Assembly: GCA_907163345.1 (NCBI GenBank)
Contig: CAJQUN010000130.1
Span: 1,426,001-1,490,000 of the forward strand
DNA: 64,000 bases
Source: Haberlea rhodopensis
Taxonomy: Eukaryota; Streptophyta; Magnoliopsida; Lamiales; Gesneriaceae
Reading direction: 5' to 3'
Both the position numbers and the translations under genes were made by a program. Under the pieces are notes generated by a model. The model was given only the letters and a program-made list of their open reading frames with translations. It ran no database searches and was not told the DNA's origin. This document shows, piece by piece, positions 1 to 9,642 of this stretch. How positions within the stretch are numbered: position 1 is the first letter of the stretch; each line of letters begins with the position of its first letter.

Positions 1-974
1 AATCCACATGCATCATCATAATGGAACTAAACATTAAAAACATACCAGAGAATAGTTCCGGATAGTGCTGCACCATATGCCATTCCGTCTCCCATGTAGC
101 CTCCTCGACACCCGACGATCCCACTGAACTTTGACCATCGGTATAACTTTGCTTCGTAGTCTGCGATCCTCTCGATCCAGAATTCTGATTGGTCGTTCTA
201 CGTAGGACACATCTGAGTCTAACTGAACTTCTGTAGGCTGTAAGACATGAGACGGGTCTGGCTCATACTTCCGTAACATGGAGACATGGAAAACATCATG
301 TATGCCAGACAAGGATGGCGGTAGAGCCAAACGATATGCCAAAGTACCGATACGCTGTAAAACTTCATATGGCCCAACATACCGGAGATAACTTTCCCCG
401 CATCCCAAAACGAACCACACCCCTGAAGGGCGAGATCTTTAAGAAGACCCTGTCCCCTAACTGGAATTCCAGCGGTCGTCGCCGCTTATTGGCATAGGCC
501 GCTTGCCTATCCTGGGCCGCTTTCATCTTCTGGCGTATCAACTTTATCTTATCTTCCATATCCTTGATCATATCCGGTCCTCCGACCGCTTTGCTAGTCA
601 AGTCCTCCCAATACAGCGGTGATCTACATCGTCGTCGATACAGAGCTTCAAAAGGAGCCATTTGAATGCTCGCCTGATAACTGTTGTTATAGGAGAACTC
701 CACCAGCGGCACTGAATCCTGCCACGGAGTATCAAACTCCAAAATACATGCCCTCAACATGTCCTCGAGCGTCTGAATTGTACACTCTATTTGGCCGTCT
801 GTCTAAGGGTGATAGGCCGTACTCAGTCTCACCTCTGTGCCCAAAGCTGTCTGGAGACCCTCCCAGAAATGCGAAGTGAACCTCGGGTCTCTGTCAGACA
901 CTAACGAGACTGGAATACCATGCAATCTCACCACATCCCATATATACATCTGGGCCATCTTCAAGTATGTATAA
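1..974 (-). pseudogene. Gy1 pol, 3' part: integrase core end, GPY module, chromodomain-like tail
   Basis: Continues the integrase broken by Cop1 at 970-974. The minus strand shows the second catalytic Asp context (SDRDPRF), then the YHP...DGQ-E region with the catalytic Glu, SYNNSYQASIQMAPFEALY, the GPY module (RYVGPYEVLQRIG) and a tail resembling VERPIRILDREDRRLRSKV. Breaks seen: a CAG-to-TAG stop near 808-810, a 1-bp frameshift near 400-420 just before the GPY module, and a further 1-bp loss near 115 that garbles the chromodomain-like end. Gy2 is the undisrupted comparison at each point. Not functional. Confidence 0.88.
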
Positions 975-2463
975 TGTTGGGATATGCCCTAAGACAAGTC
1001 ATTAGATGATTGTTTAAGACATACAATGTTTATGGTTTTATGAATGGCAATTCATTATTATATATTATTCTTTTAACTGTGCATTGTGAATTAATATATA
1101 TGTTAATGTCCTTAGAATAATATTGTATTATTCTTAAAGAAGTTCCTAGTCAAGTATTATCATGAAAGGGATAATGATAATACGTAGAGACTAGTATATG
1201 TTGATCGATGAATTGTTCATTGATATGAGATATCAAATCAACATATGGGTACATGTTAGAGAACGATGTACTGAACAGACCCACCATGAGAATGCAACAT
1301 GGATAGTTATATGATCGTCATATGCAATTCTCATAGTGATAATAATGTATGTAATCCTTACGACTTGTGATCATCAGAGATCCCAACATAAGGAGTTATG
1401 TATCTTGATATCGTCAAACGTTACCCGTAACAGGGTATACTATAAAGGCGACTATTGGATACACTACGAATTATGTAGAGGGATGTTGACTGATCGAGAT
1501 AGGATTTGTCCCTCCTATAACAGGAGATGTGTTTGGCCCTTGATCAAGTGAGAACTAAAATGCATGGCCATGCTCGAATGAGTCGATATGAGATATCGAG
1601 CTTATTCGTTTATTCTAGTTCTACTTGGGGGTCAAGAAATAGAGATTGAATATACGAGTATGACTATTCCATGACTCGTGTTCAATCTAAACACAAAGGA
1701 CAAAGGGATTAAGTTACATGATTAATATTATCACAAGTTCTAAAGGTTATGTCGAGTCATTGACATTCTCGTAATTTGGGTAGCATCGATGTGTTGCTAG
1801 ATACCGCTCGATGCTTGCGACATAAAATGAGATTTTATGTCACTGCCAACATTACGAGATCCTATCGGGTCGCACAAAAGATTAAATCGAGAAGGGAAAT
1901 TAAATTCATGGGATGAATTAAATAATTAAGAGGAGTCTTAATTAATAATCATAAGGATTAATTAAATCATGGGCTTAAGCCCATGAAGCTTTAAGAAAGC
2001 CTTTAATTAATCATATTTAATATGATTGCAAGGTTTTTAATTGTATGACAAGATCAAAAGAACAAAACCTAGCCACCCAAAGGAAGCTCTCGGCCGCACC
2101 AAGTTGAACTCTCGGCTCTATCATAGCCGTGTGGTTCTTGGTGGTTTTTCGTGCCATCTTCGATTGTGAATCGAGTTAGCTTCGTGTATCGGATTAATAA
2201 CTTGTCTAGCAACGTGTTATTAATCCATCCCTTCACCCGATTTGATCGTGTGGATACCGTTGAGGCAAAACCAATCGAGTTTTGCTTAGTGACTCGGAGA
2301 AGGCGTAGGACGTGGTGCAGCTCCGTGGATTCTGCTTCAAACGCGCTACAAGGGTAAGACACTTGTAATTCTCTAATCCGATATGAATCCCTATGTATAG
2401 ATCGCTGGTTTGTAATCCCAAAATTTTATTCCGCTGCGCTGTATGCTCATGGGGTTACTTACA
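975..2463 (+). repeat. Cop1 5' LTR
   Basis: Starts TGTTGGGATATGCCC and ends GGGGTTACTTACA directly before the primer-binding site. Contains the TATA box at 1441-1448. A possible splice donor (AAGG|GTAAGAC) lies near its 3' end at 2354. Small ORFs here are repeated in the 3' LTR and are not genes. Confidence 0.96.
1441..1448 (+). promoter_or_regulatory. TATA box of Cop1 5' LTR
   Basis: TATAAAGG about 467 bp into the LTR, repeated in the 3' LTR at 8619-8626. The sequence fits a plant TATA box; no transcription start was measured. Confidence 0.6.
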
Positions 2464-2464
2464 G

Positions 2465-2476
2465 TGGTATCAGAGC
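2465..2476 (+). other. Cop1 primer-binding site (tRNA-Met)
   Basis: TGGTATCAGAGC, complementary to the 3' end of plant initiator tRNA-Met, one base after the LTR end. Confidence 0.93.
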
Positions 2477-2704
2477 CGTGTACAAGGCTCATATCGGATT
2501 TATGTGGTTAAATAGTTTAATCATGTTAGAATTTATATTGCATGCTATTTAAAACTGTATTTTCATATATGATATGGAAAAATCGATTTTGTGAAAATCA
2601 GCGTATGATAATATATATGATATAATTGACGGATCGAAATATATGATAATTCGTGATCAAAAACCGGAACATTAGCTCGAGTATGGCTCACGGCCGACGC
2701 CACC

Positions 2705-3030
2705 TAGGTGCTAGGGTTTCGAACCCTAGTCACCATGGCTCGGCCGCCGCTTCCAATAGGCTAGGGTTTTGAACCCTAGTCACATAAGCCTCTCGGCCGC
2801 CGCTTAAGGGCTAGGGTTCGGACCCTGGCTCGAGCATGGGTCAAGCCGTCGCACTATCTAGGGTTTTGAACTCTATTGGCTCGATAAAGTATTGAAAAGG
2901 TGCAAGTTGGCTCGGTAGAATCAACATGGTGCAAGGCGGCTAGGGTTTGGAACCCTAGCAGCGCCGCACCCAAGCCGCCGCATGGACCATGGCTCGGCCA
3001 TGGGCTAGGGTTTCGAACCCTAGGCCCACT
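2705..3030 (+). repeat. Palindromic CTAGGGTT repeats in Cop1 leader
   Basis: About six degenerate copies of CTAGGGTTTCGAACCCTAG or close variants, starting near 2711, 2761, 2811, 2858, 2940 and 3005. The first three are spaced exactly 50 bp and are separated by CGGCCGCCGC-like GC boxes. Each copy is an inverted repeat (CTAGGGTT/AACCCTAG, 3-4 base loop) resembling plant teloboxes. Confidence 0.8.
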
Positions 3031-4181
3031 ATTGGTCCAGCCGTGGGTTTTGGTTCGAACCATGGTGGTTCGTGTTTTAGTCGCTTTAGTTCGTGGCATG
3101 TGATGTCCCGAGCGTACGATAATTTTTCAAAAATTATATTACAGTTTTAATCAAAATTAAATTTAAAATGTTTAGAATTTAATTAATTAAATGTTAATGC
3201 ATGCTTTATGTGTTGTTTGAGCATGGTGCGTGGTTATAGCCCTTTGACCTATTAGATAGGATTTGTGAATGATTGTAATTTATAATACGACCTGCGAGTC
3301 GTGCCTTTCTCTATTTTATTTAAATGTAATCCCTCCCCTATGTTCCCCTCGAATGTGAATCGAGGAATTCTATATCTTGAAAATAGTGTAGTTTATTTTA
3401 TTGATGGTGATCAATGAAGATGGAGCATCGTGCCGGGATGAGGAGGCCATTCACAAATTGGAGCCAAAGGAAGGAGCTTATGAAGTTACCTTAGGTTGAC
3501 TCATAGGAGTTTCTCATTGGCTTGAGAAACTCATTAGTAGGGGCTATAACCATGTCACGTTTTAATTATGTATGTTGATGCATGATTTATCTTATGTTTT
3601 AGTTTGATAATAGTATTACACATATATGTAGATATGTATACAACTATATGTAGTGGACATATTTTAAATTATCAAATTAATCATGAGATCAATAAATCCC
3701 TCTAAAATATTAAGTTTTAGATGCCTTCCAAATAAAAGTACTCGTCAATAACTTCGATTGTACATGTGTGGGTTTGCCAAAGCAAAGCACCGTGGCAATC
3801 TTAGTAAGGCGCGAAAGGATAAAAGTGATATCCGTTATACTTTAATTGAGTACGACTTAACTAGGTTATCTCAATAGGATTGGGAACCTAGAGGCATAGG
3901 TTGGATTTAATTCATTTGATGAATTGAACAAAGCGTTGTTCGTCCAACTATCCAAGAATTATATGTGATATAATTGACAAAGTGTTGTCTACCTAAATAA
4001 CCGAGTCTTGGGCGATTAGCCAAAGCTAACTCAAGATTAAGTGAAATATGGATCTTGGCCCACTAAAGATTTCGAGGGTTGATATTTTTCAAACAAAATA
4101 GTGGGAGTATCATTTAATATAAGACCATGTTAAATGATTTAAATCATAAACTTATTTTGCATATTTATATTGTAGATATCC

Positions 4182-6368
4182 ATGGCAACTAACAACGTTA
4201 CTAGCACTTTATCACTGCGATCGGTCCTTGAGAAGGACAAATTAAATGGGACGAATTTCCTAGACTGGCATAGGAACTTGAGGATAGTCCTCAAACAAGA
4301 AAAGAAACAATATGTCCTAGAGGAACCCTTACTCGCTGAAGAACCTCCCCTAACAGCTACAAGAGCTGAAAAAGATGCTTACAAGAAGCATCAGAGTGAC
4401 GCACTTGATGTTGGGTGCCTCATGCTTGCCACCATGAACTCTGAGCTTCAGAAGCAACATGAGGAAATGGAGGCGTTCGATATGATCGAACACTTAAAGC
4501 AGTTGTACCAACAGCAAGCTAGACAAGAGAGGTATGACGTCTCTAAAGCGTTATTCCAGTGCAGGATGGTAGAGGGAAGCTTAGTTGGAACTCATGTGCT
4601 CAAGATGATTGGGTACATTGAGAATCTGGACAAGCTAGGTTTTCCATTGGACCAAGAGTTGGCCACCGATGTAATCTTGCAATCGTTGCCGGAGAGCTTC
4701 AGTCAATTTGTAGTAAATTACAATATGACTGATATGGAAAAGACTCTGCCCCAGTTGCTTGGTATGTTGAGAACATATGAAGCAAATACTAAGAAGACTA
4801 AGGCCACAAATGTCCTTATTGTGAATAAAGGCAAAGGAAGGGCCAAAGCTAAAGGCAACAAGAAAGCAAAGAAGGTCTTTGCTAAATCTAAGCCAAAGTC
4901 TTATGCACTGAAGCCAATGGGAGGGATAGCAAAGGAAGGGAACTGTTTCCATTGCGGTGAGACCGGCCATTGGAAAAGAAACTGCAAAGTATATCTGGAG
5001 GATCTAAAGAAAGGAAGTGTGACTTCCACTTCAGGTATTTTTGTTATAGAAGTCAATTTATCTACTTCTTCATCTTGGGTATTAGATACTGGATGTGGAT
5101 CTCACATTTGTGTAAATGTGCAGGATCTCAAAAGGAGTAGGACATTGGCGAAAGGTGAAGTTGATCTCCGAGTTGGAAATGGAGCAAGAGTTGCTGCATT
5201 AGCTATAGGAGATTATCATTTAGCTTTACCTTCTGGTTTATCACTGATTTTAAAAGACTGTTATTTTGTGCCTTCAATTACTAAAAACATTATTTCTATT
5301 TCTTGTTTAGACAAGTATGGTTTTTCATTTATAATAAAGGACAATTGTTGTTCTATTTATTTAAATGATATGTTTTATGCTAGTGCACAAATGGTGAATG
5401 GTCTTTATGTATTGAATCTTGATATGCCTATCTATAACATAAATACTAAAAGGATTAAAAATAATGATTGTAATCCAACTTATCTCTGGCACTGTCGCTT
5501 GGGCCACATAAACGAGAACCGCATATCTAAACTTCATAAGGATGGAGTATTAGATTCATTTGATTTTGAATCATATGAAACATGCGAATCTTGTTTAATG
5601 GGCAAGATGACAAAAGCCCCTTTCAAGGGACATGTTGAAAGGGCAAATGTTTTATTGGGACTAATACATAGTGATGTATGTGGACCAATAAGTACGCAAG
5701 CTAGAGGTGGTTTTCAATACTTCGTTACATTTACTGATGACCTCAGTAGATATGGGTATGTGTACCTAATGAAACATAAACATGAAACCTTTGAAAAGTT
5801 CAAAGATTTCAAGAATGAAGTACAAAACCAACTTGACAAAAGTATCAAAATCCTTCGATCAGATCGAGGAGGTGAATACTTAAGCCAAGAGTTTCATGAC
5901 TATCTAAAGGAGTGTGGGATAGTCCCACAACTCACTCCTCCGTATACTCCACAATGGAATGGTGTATCCGAGAGGAGAAATCGAACCTTGTTAGACATGG
6001 TTAGATCAATGATGAGTCATACAGATCTTCCGATATCGTTTTGGGGACACGCTCTAGAAACAACGATTTTCTTACTGAACCGTGTTCCATATAAATCAGT
6101 GGAAAAGACACCATATGAGATATGGACTGGGAAGCGTCCTAGTATGTCTTTTATGAAGATTTGGGGTTGTGAGGCTTTCGTTAGACGTCACGCCACTAAC
6201 AAACTTGGACCCAAATCTGATAAGGGTTTATTTGTGGGGTATCCTAAGGAAACGAAAGGGTACTATTTCTATTATCCCACCGAGAACAAAGTAATTGTTG
6301 CTCGGACTGGTGTGTTTCTTGAAAGAGAATTTATTTCTAGAAAAAAGTGGGAGAAAAATAGAACTTAG
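4182..6368 (+). CDS. Cop1 gag-protease-integrase polyprotein part (frameshifted at 3' end)
   Basis: 728-codon ORF from ATG (MATNNVTSTLSLRSVLEKDK). Gag (UBN2-type) fills about residues 1-285 with a CCHC zinc knuckle at 255-268 (CFHCGETGHWKRNC). The aspartic protease has its active site D302-T-G. The integrase zinc domain has H437, H442, C468 and C471; the catalytic core has D498, D561 and E597, a proper D,D35E spacing. Gag packages RNA in the cytoplasm, PR cleaves the polyprotein, and INT inserts the cDNA in the nucleus. The frame ends 25 bases after an A-run (6341-6346); RT follows in the +1 frame, so one extra base (or loss of two) in that run probably broke one long ORF. No other damage seen. 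Confidence 0.95.
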   Translation: MATNNVTSTLSLRSVLEKDKLNGTNFLDWHRNLRIVLKQEKKQYVLEEPLLAEEPPLTATRAEKDAYKKHQSDALDVGCLMLATMNSELQKQHEEMEAFDMIEHLKQLYQQQARQERYDVSKALFQCRMVEGSLVGTHVLKMIGYIENLDKLGFPLDQELATDVILQSLPESFSQFVVNYNMTDMEKTLPQLLGMLRTYEANTKKTKATNVLIVNKGKGRAKAKGNKKAKKVFAKSKPKSYALKPMGGIAKEGNCFHCGETGHWKRNCKVYLEDLKKGSVTSTSGIFVIEVNLSTSSSWVLDTGCGSHICVNVQDLKRSRTLAKGEVDLRVGNGARVAALAIGDYHLALPSGLSLILKDCYFVPSITKNIISISCLDKYGFSFIIKDNCCSIYLNDMFYASAQMVNGLYVLNLDMPIYNINTKRIKNNDCNPTYLWHCRLGHINENRISKLHKDGVLDSFDFESYETCESCLMGKMTKAPFKGHVERANVLLGLIHSDVCGPISTQARGGFQYFVTFTDDLSRYGYVYLMKHKHETFEKFKDFKNEVQNQLDKSIKILRSDRGGEYLSQEFHDYLKECGIVPQLTPPYTPQWNGVSERRNRTLLDMVRSMMSHTDLPISFWGHALETTIFLLNRVPYKSVEKTPYEIWTGKRPSMSFMKIWGCEAFVRRHATNKLGPKSDKGLFVGYPKETKGYYFYYPTENKVIVARTGVFLEREFISRKKWEKNRT

Positions 6369-8139
6369 TGAAGTTCAACCACAAGAAAACACTGAACCTG
6401 AGATTGAGATGGAAACAGAGCAGGCACCACAAGCTGTTGTGGAAGAAGTACCTGCTCAAGAGACACAAGCCCAGCGTAGGTCTGTAAGAGAACACCGGGA
6501 GCCACAGAGATATGGATTTCTTGTGACTCAACAAGGTGACTTACTACTTATTGATGAGGATGAGCCGTCATCTTATCAACAAGCTATTATGGGCAATGAT
6601 TCTGAGAAATGGCAAGAGGCCATGAAATCTGAGATGGAATCCATGTATGCAAACCAAGTATGGACTTTGGTTGATCCACCTGAAGGGGTACGACCCATAG
6701 GGTGCAAATGGATTTTCAAGAAAAAGACCGATATGGATGGTAACGTACAAACCTATAAAGGTCGGCTGGTTGCAAAAGGATTCAAACAAATTCATGGTAT
6801 TGACTATGATGAAACCTTTTCACCAGTGGCCATGGTTAAATCCATAAGGATCTTACTTGCAATAGCTGCATTTCATGATTATGAAATCTGGCAGATGGAT
6901 GTCAAAACAGCTTTCCTTAATGGAAATCTGCTCGAGGATGTGTACATGACACAGCCCGAGGGTTTTGTCGATCCAAAGGATGCTAGAAAGATATGCAAGC
7001 TACAACGATCCATTTATGGATTGAAGCAAGCTTCTCGGAGTTGGAATCTTCGTTTTGATGATGCAATCAAAGAGTTTGTTATCAAAAATGAAGATGAACC
7101 TTGTGCCTACAAGAAGGTCAGTGGGAGCGTAATCATTTTCCTAGTGTTGTATGTAGATGACATACTTCTTATTGGAAATGATATCCCTGCCTTGCAATCT
7201 GTAAAGATTTGGCTAGGGACTTGCTTTTCGATGAAAGACTTAGGAGAAGCCACCTATGTATTAGGAATCAAGATCTATAGAGATAGATCGAGAAGGCTTC
7301 TTGGTCTAAGTCAAAGTACATACATAGACAAGGTGCTTAAAAGGTTTAGCATGAAAGAATCCAAGAAAGGATTCGTGCCTATGACACATGGTATTTATCT
7401 CTTGAAGGAACAGTGTCCTTCAACACCAGATGAGAGACAACGCATGAGTAAGATTCCATACGCGTCAGCTATTGGATCTATCATGTATGCCATGATATGT
7501 ACTCGTCCCGATGTATCGTATGCTTTGAGCATGACGAGCAGATATCAAGTTGATCCAGGTGAAGGTCACTGGATTGCTGTCAAGAATATCCTGAAGTACT
7601 TGAGAAGGACTAAGGATACATTCTTGATTTATGGAGGTGAGGAAGAGCTCAATGTAATGGGTTACACTGATGCTAGCTTCCAAACCGACAAAGATGATTT
7701 TCGATCGCAATCTGGATATGTGTATTGCCTAACTGGAGGTGCTGTGAGCTGGAAGAGTTCAAAGCAAGAAACAGTAGCCGATTCTACAACGGAAGCTGAG
7801 TATATTGCTGCCTCGGATGCAGCAAAGGAAGCTGTTTGGATGAGGAAGTTTATTTCTGAACTTGGAGTGCTGCCTAGCATTAAAGATCCGATAGAACTCT
7901 ATTGTGACAACAATGGAGCGATCACATTGGCTAAGGAACCAAGATCTCACCAAAGATCCAAACACATACTTAGGCGTTTCCATTTCATTCGAGAAATCGT
8001 TGAAAAGGGAGATGTTAAAATATGCAAAGTACCAACAGATGATAATGTATCTGACCCATTGACGAAGCCGCTGTCACAGCAGAAACATGATCGTCATACT
8101 AGATCTCTAGGCATTAGGTATATGTCTGAGTGGTCTTAG
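6343..8139 (+). CDS. Cop1 reverse transcriptase-RNase H part
   Basis: Continues the polyprotein in the next frame after the A-run at 6341-6346. An ATG at 6295 exists in this frame but lies in the overlap and is probably not a native start. It begins with the INT-RT linker (RRSVREHREPQRYGFL), then RT: KWIFKKK, AFLNGNL, YGLKQASRSW and the catalytic YVDD near 7149-7160. RNase H follows, with GYTDASF, ADSTTEAEYIAAS and LYCDNNGA, ending DPLTKPL and a TAG at 8137-8139. These domains copy element RNA into DNA and remove the RNA strand. No internal stop, so the half is intact apart from its separation from gag. Confidence 0.95.
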   Translation, partial: KSGRKIELSEVQPQENTEPEIEMETEQAPQAVVEEVPAQETQAQRRSVREHREPQRYGFLVTQQGDLLLIDEDEPSSYQQAIMGNDSEKWQEAMKSEMESMYANQVWTLVDPPEGVRPIGCKWIFKKKTDMDGNVQTYKGRLVAKGFKQIHGIDYDETFSPVAMVKSIRILLAIAAFHDYEIWQMDVKTAFLNGNLLEDVYMTQPEGFVDPKDARKICKLQRSIYGLKQASRSWNLRFDDAIKEFVIKNEDEPCAYKKVSGSVIIFLVLYVDDILLIGNDIPALQSVKIWLGTCFSMKDLGEATYVLGIKIYRDRSRRLLGLSQSTYIDKVLKRFSMKESKKGFVPMTHGIYLLKEQCPSTPDERQRMSKIPYASAIGSIMYAMICTRPDVSYALSMTSRYQVDPGEGHWIAVKNILKYLRRTKDTFLIYGGEEELNVMGYTDASFQTDKDDFRSQSGYVYCLTGGAVSWKSSKQETVADSTTEAEYIAASDAAKEAVWMRKFISELGVLPSIKDPIELYCDNNGAITLAKEPRSHQRSKHILRRFHFIREIVEKGDVKICKVPTDDNVSDPLTKPLSQQKHDRHTRSLGIRYMSEWS

Positions 8140-8140
8140 T

Positions 8141-8154
8141 GCAAGTGGGAGATT
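8141..8154 (+). other. Cop1 polypurine tract
   Basis: GCAAGTGGGAGATT immediately before the 3' LTR; primes plus-strand DNA synthesis. Confidence 0.9.
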
Positions 8155-9642
8155 TGTTGGGATATGCCCTAAGACAAGTCATTAGATGATTGTTTAAGAC
8201 ATACAATGTTATGGTTTTATGAATGGCAATTCATTATTATATATTATTCTTTTAACTGTGCATTGTGAATAATATATATGTTAATGTCCTTAGAATAATA
8301 TTTTATTATTCTTAAAGAAGTTCCTAGTCAAGTATTATCATGAAAGGGATAATGATAATACGTAGAGACTAGTATATGTTGATCGATGAATTGTTCATTG
8401 ATATGAGATATCAAATCAACATATGGGTACATGTTAGAGAACGATGTACTGAACAGACCCACCATGAGAATGCAACATGGATAGTTATATGATCGTCATA
8501 TGCAATTCTCATAGTGATAATAATGTATGTAATCCTTACGACTTGTGATCATCAGAGATCCCAACATAAGGAGTTATGTATCTTGATATCGTCAAACGTT
8601 ACCCGTAACAGGGTATACTATAAAGGCGACTATTGGATACACTACGAATTATGTAGAGGGATGTTGACTGATCGAGATAGGATTTGTCCCTCCTATATAA
8701 CAGGAGATGTGTTTGGCCCTTGATCAAGTGAGAACTAAAATGCATGGCCATGCTCGAATGAGTCGATATGAGATATCGAGCTTATTCGTTTATTCTAGTT
8801 CTACTTGGGGATCAAGAAATAGAGATTGAATATACGAGTATGACTATTCCATGACTCGTGTTCAATCTAAACACAAAGGACAAAGGGATTAAGTTACATG
8901 ATTAATATTATCACAAGTTCTAAAGGTTATGTCGAGTCATTGACATTCTCGTAATTTGGGTAGCATCGATGTGTTGCTAGATACCGCTCGATGCTTGCGA
9001 CATAAAATGAGATTTTATGTCACTGCCAATATTACGAGATCCTATCGGGTCGCACAAAAGATTAAATCGAGAAGGGAAATTAAATTCATTGGATGAATTA
9101 AATAATTAAGAGGAGTCTTAATTAATAATCATAAGGATTAATTAAATCATGGGCTTAAGCCCATGAAGCTTTAAGAAAGCCTTTAATTAATCATATTTAA
9201 TATGATTGCAAGGTTTTTAATTGTATGACAAGATCAAAAGAACAAAACCTAGCCACCCAAAGGAAGCTCTCGGCCGCACCAAGTTGAACTCTCGGCTCTA
9301 TCATAGCCGTGTGGTTCTTGGTGGTTTTTCGTGCCATCTTCGATTGTGAATCGAGTTAGCTTCGTGTATCGGATTAATAACTTGTCTAGCAACGTGTTAT
9401 TAATCCATCCCTTCACCCGATTTGATCGTGTGGATACCGTTGAGGCAAAACCAATCGAGTTTTGCTTAGTGACTCGGAGAAGGCGTAGGACGTGGTGCAG
9501 CTCCGTGGATTCTGCTTCAAACGCGCTACAAGGGTAAGACACTTGTAATTCTCTAATCCGATATGAATCCCTATGTATAGATCGCTGGTTTGTAATCCCA
9601 AAATTTATTCCGCTGCGCTGTATGCTCATGGGGTTACTTACA
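8155..9642 (+). repeat. Cop1 3' LTR
   Basis: 1488 bp, near-identical to 975-2463. Differences are single bases or 1-2 bp indels, such as TATATAACAGG versus TATAACAGG. Followed by the TSD TATAA. Confidence 0.96.

Larger units (their letters stand above)
2464..4181 (+). other. Cop1 untranslated leader
   Basis: A long 1.7-kb leader between the 5' LTR and gag with no credible ORF. It holds a run of palindromic CTAGGGTT repeats (2705-3030), an AT-rich stretch, and a splice-acceptor-like site (TATATTGTAG, ending 4175) just before the gag ATG at 4182. With the donor-like site at 2354 this could be a leader intron; that is inference. Confidence 0.75.
975..9642 (+). mobile_element. Cop1: complete Ty1/copia element, Angela/Tork-like
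   Basis: An 8668-bp element flanked by the 5-bp TSD TATAA (970-974 and 9643-9647) and inserted in the integrase gene of Gy1. LTRs of 1489 and 1488 bp begin TGTTGGG and end TTACA. Order: LTR, tRNA-Met primer site, 1.7-kb leader, gag-PR-INT-RT-RNase H (copia order, INT before RT), polypurine tract, LTR. By eye I count about eight differences between the LTRs, so the insertion is fairly young. The LTR start and its 1.5-kb length recall the Angela/BARE group; clade placement is inference. One frameshift splits the polyprotein. Confidence 0.96.

Noticed and set aside
1336..1551. Small ORF in the Cop1 LTR, also present at 8514-8723 and 53657-53866
   Set aside because: Recurs only because the LTR does; lies over the TATA region; no domain or conserved start.
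2854..3099. Overlapping ORFs on both strands in the Cop1 leader
   Set aside because: GC-rich palindromic repeats give open frames on both strands; no similarity to known proteins.
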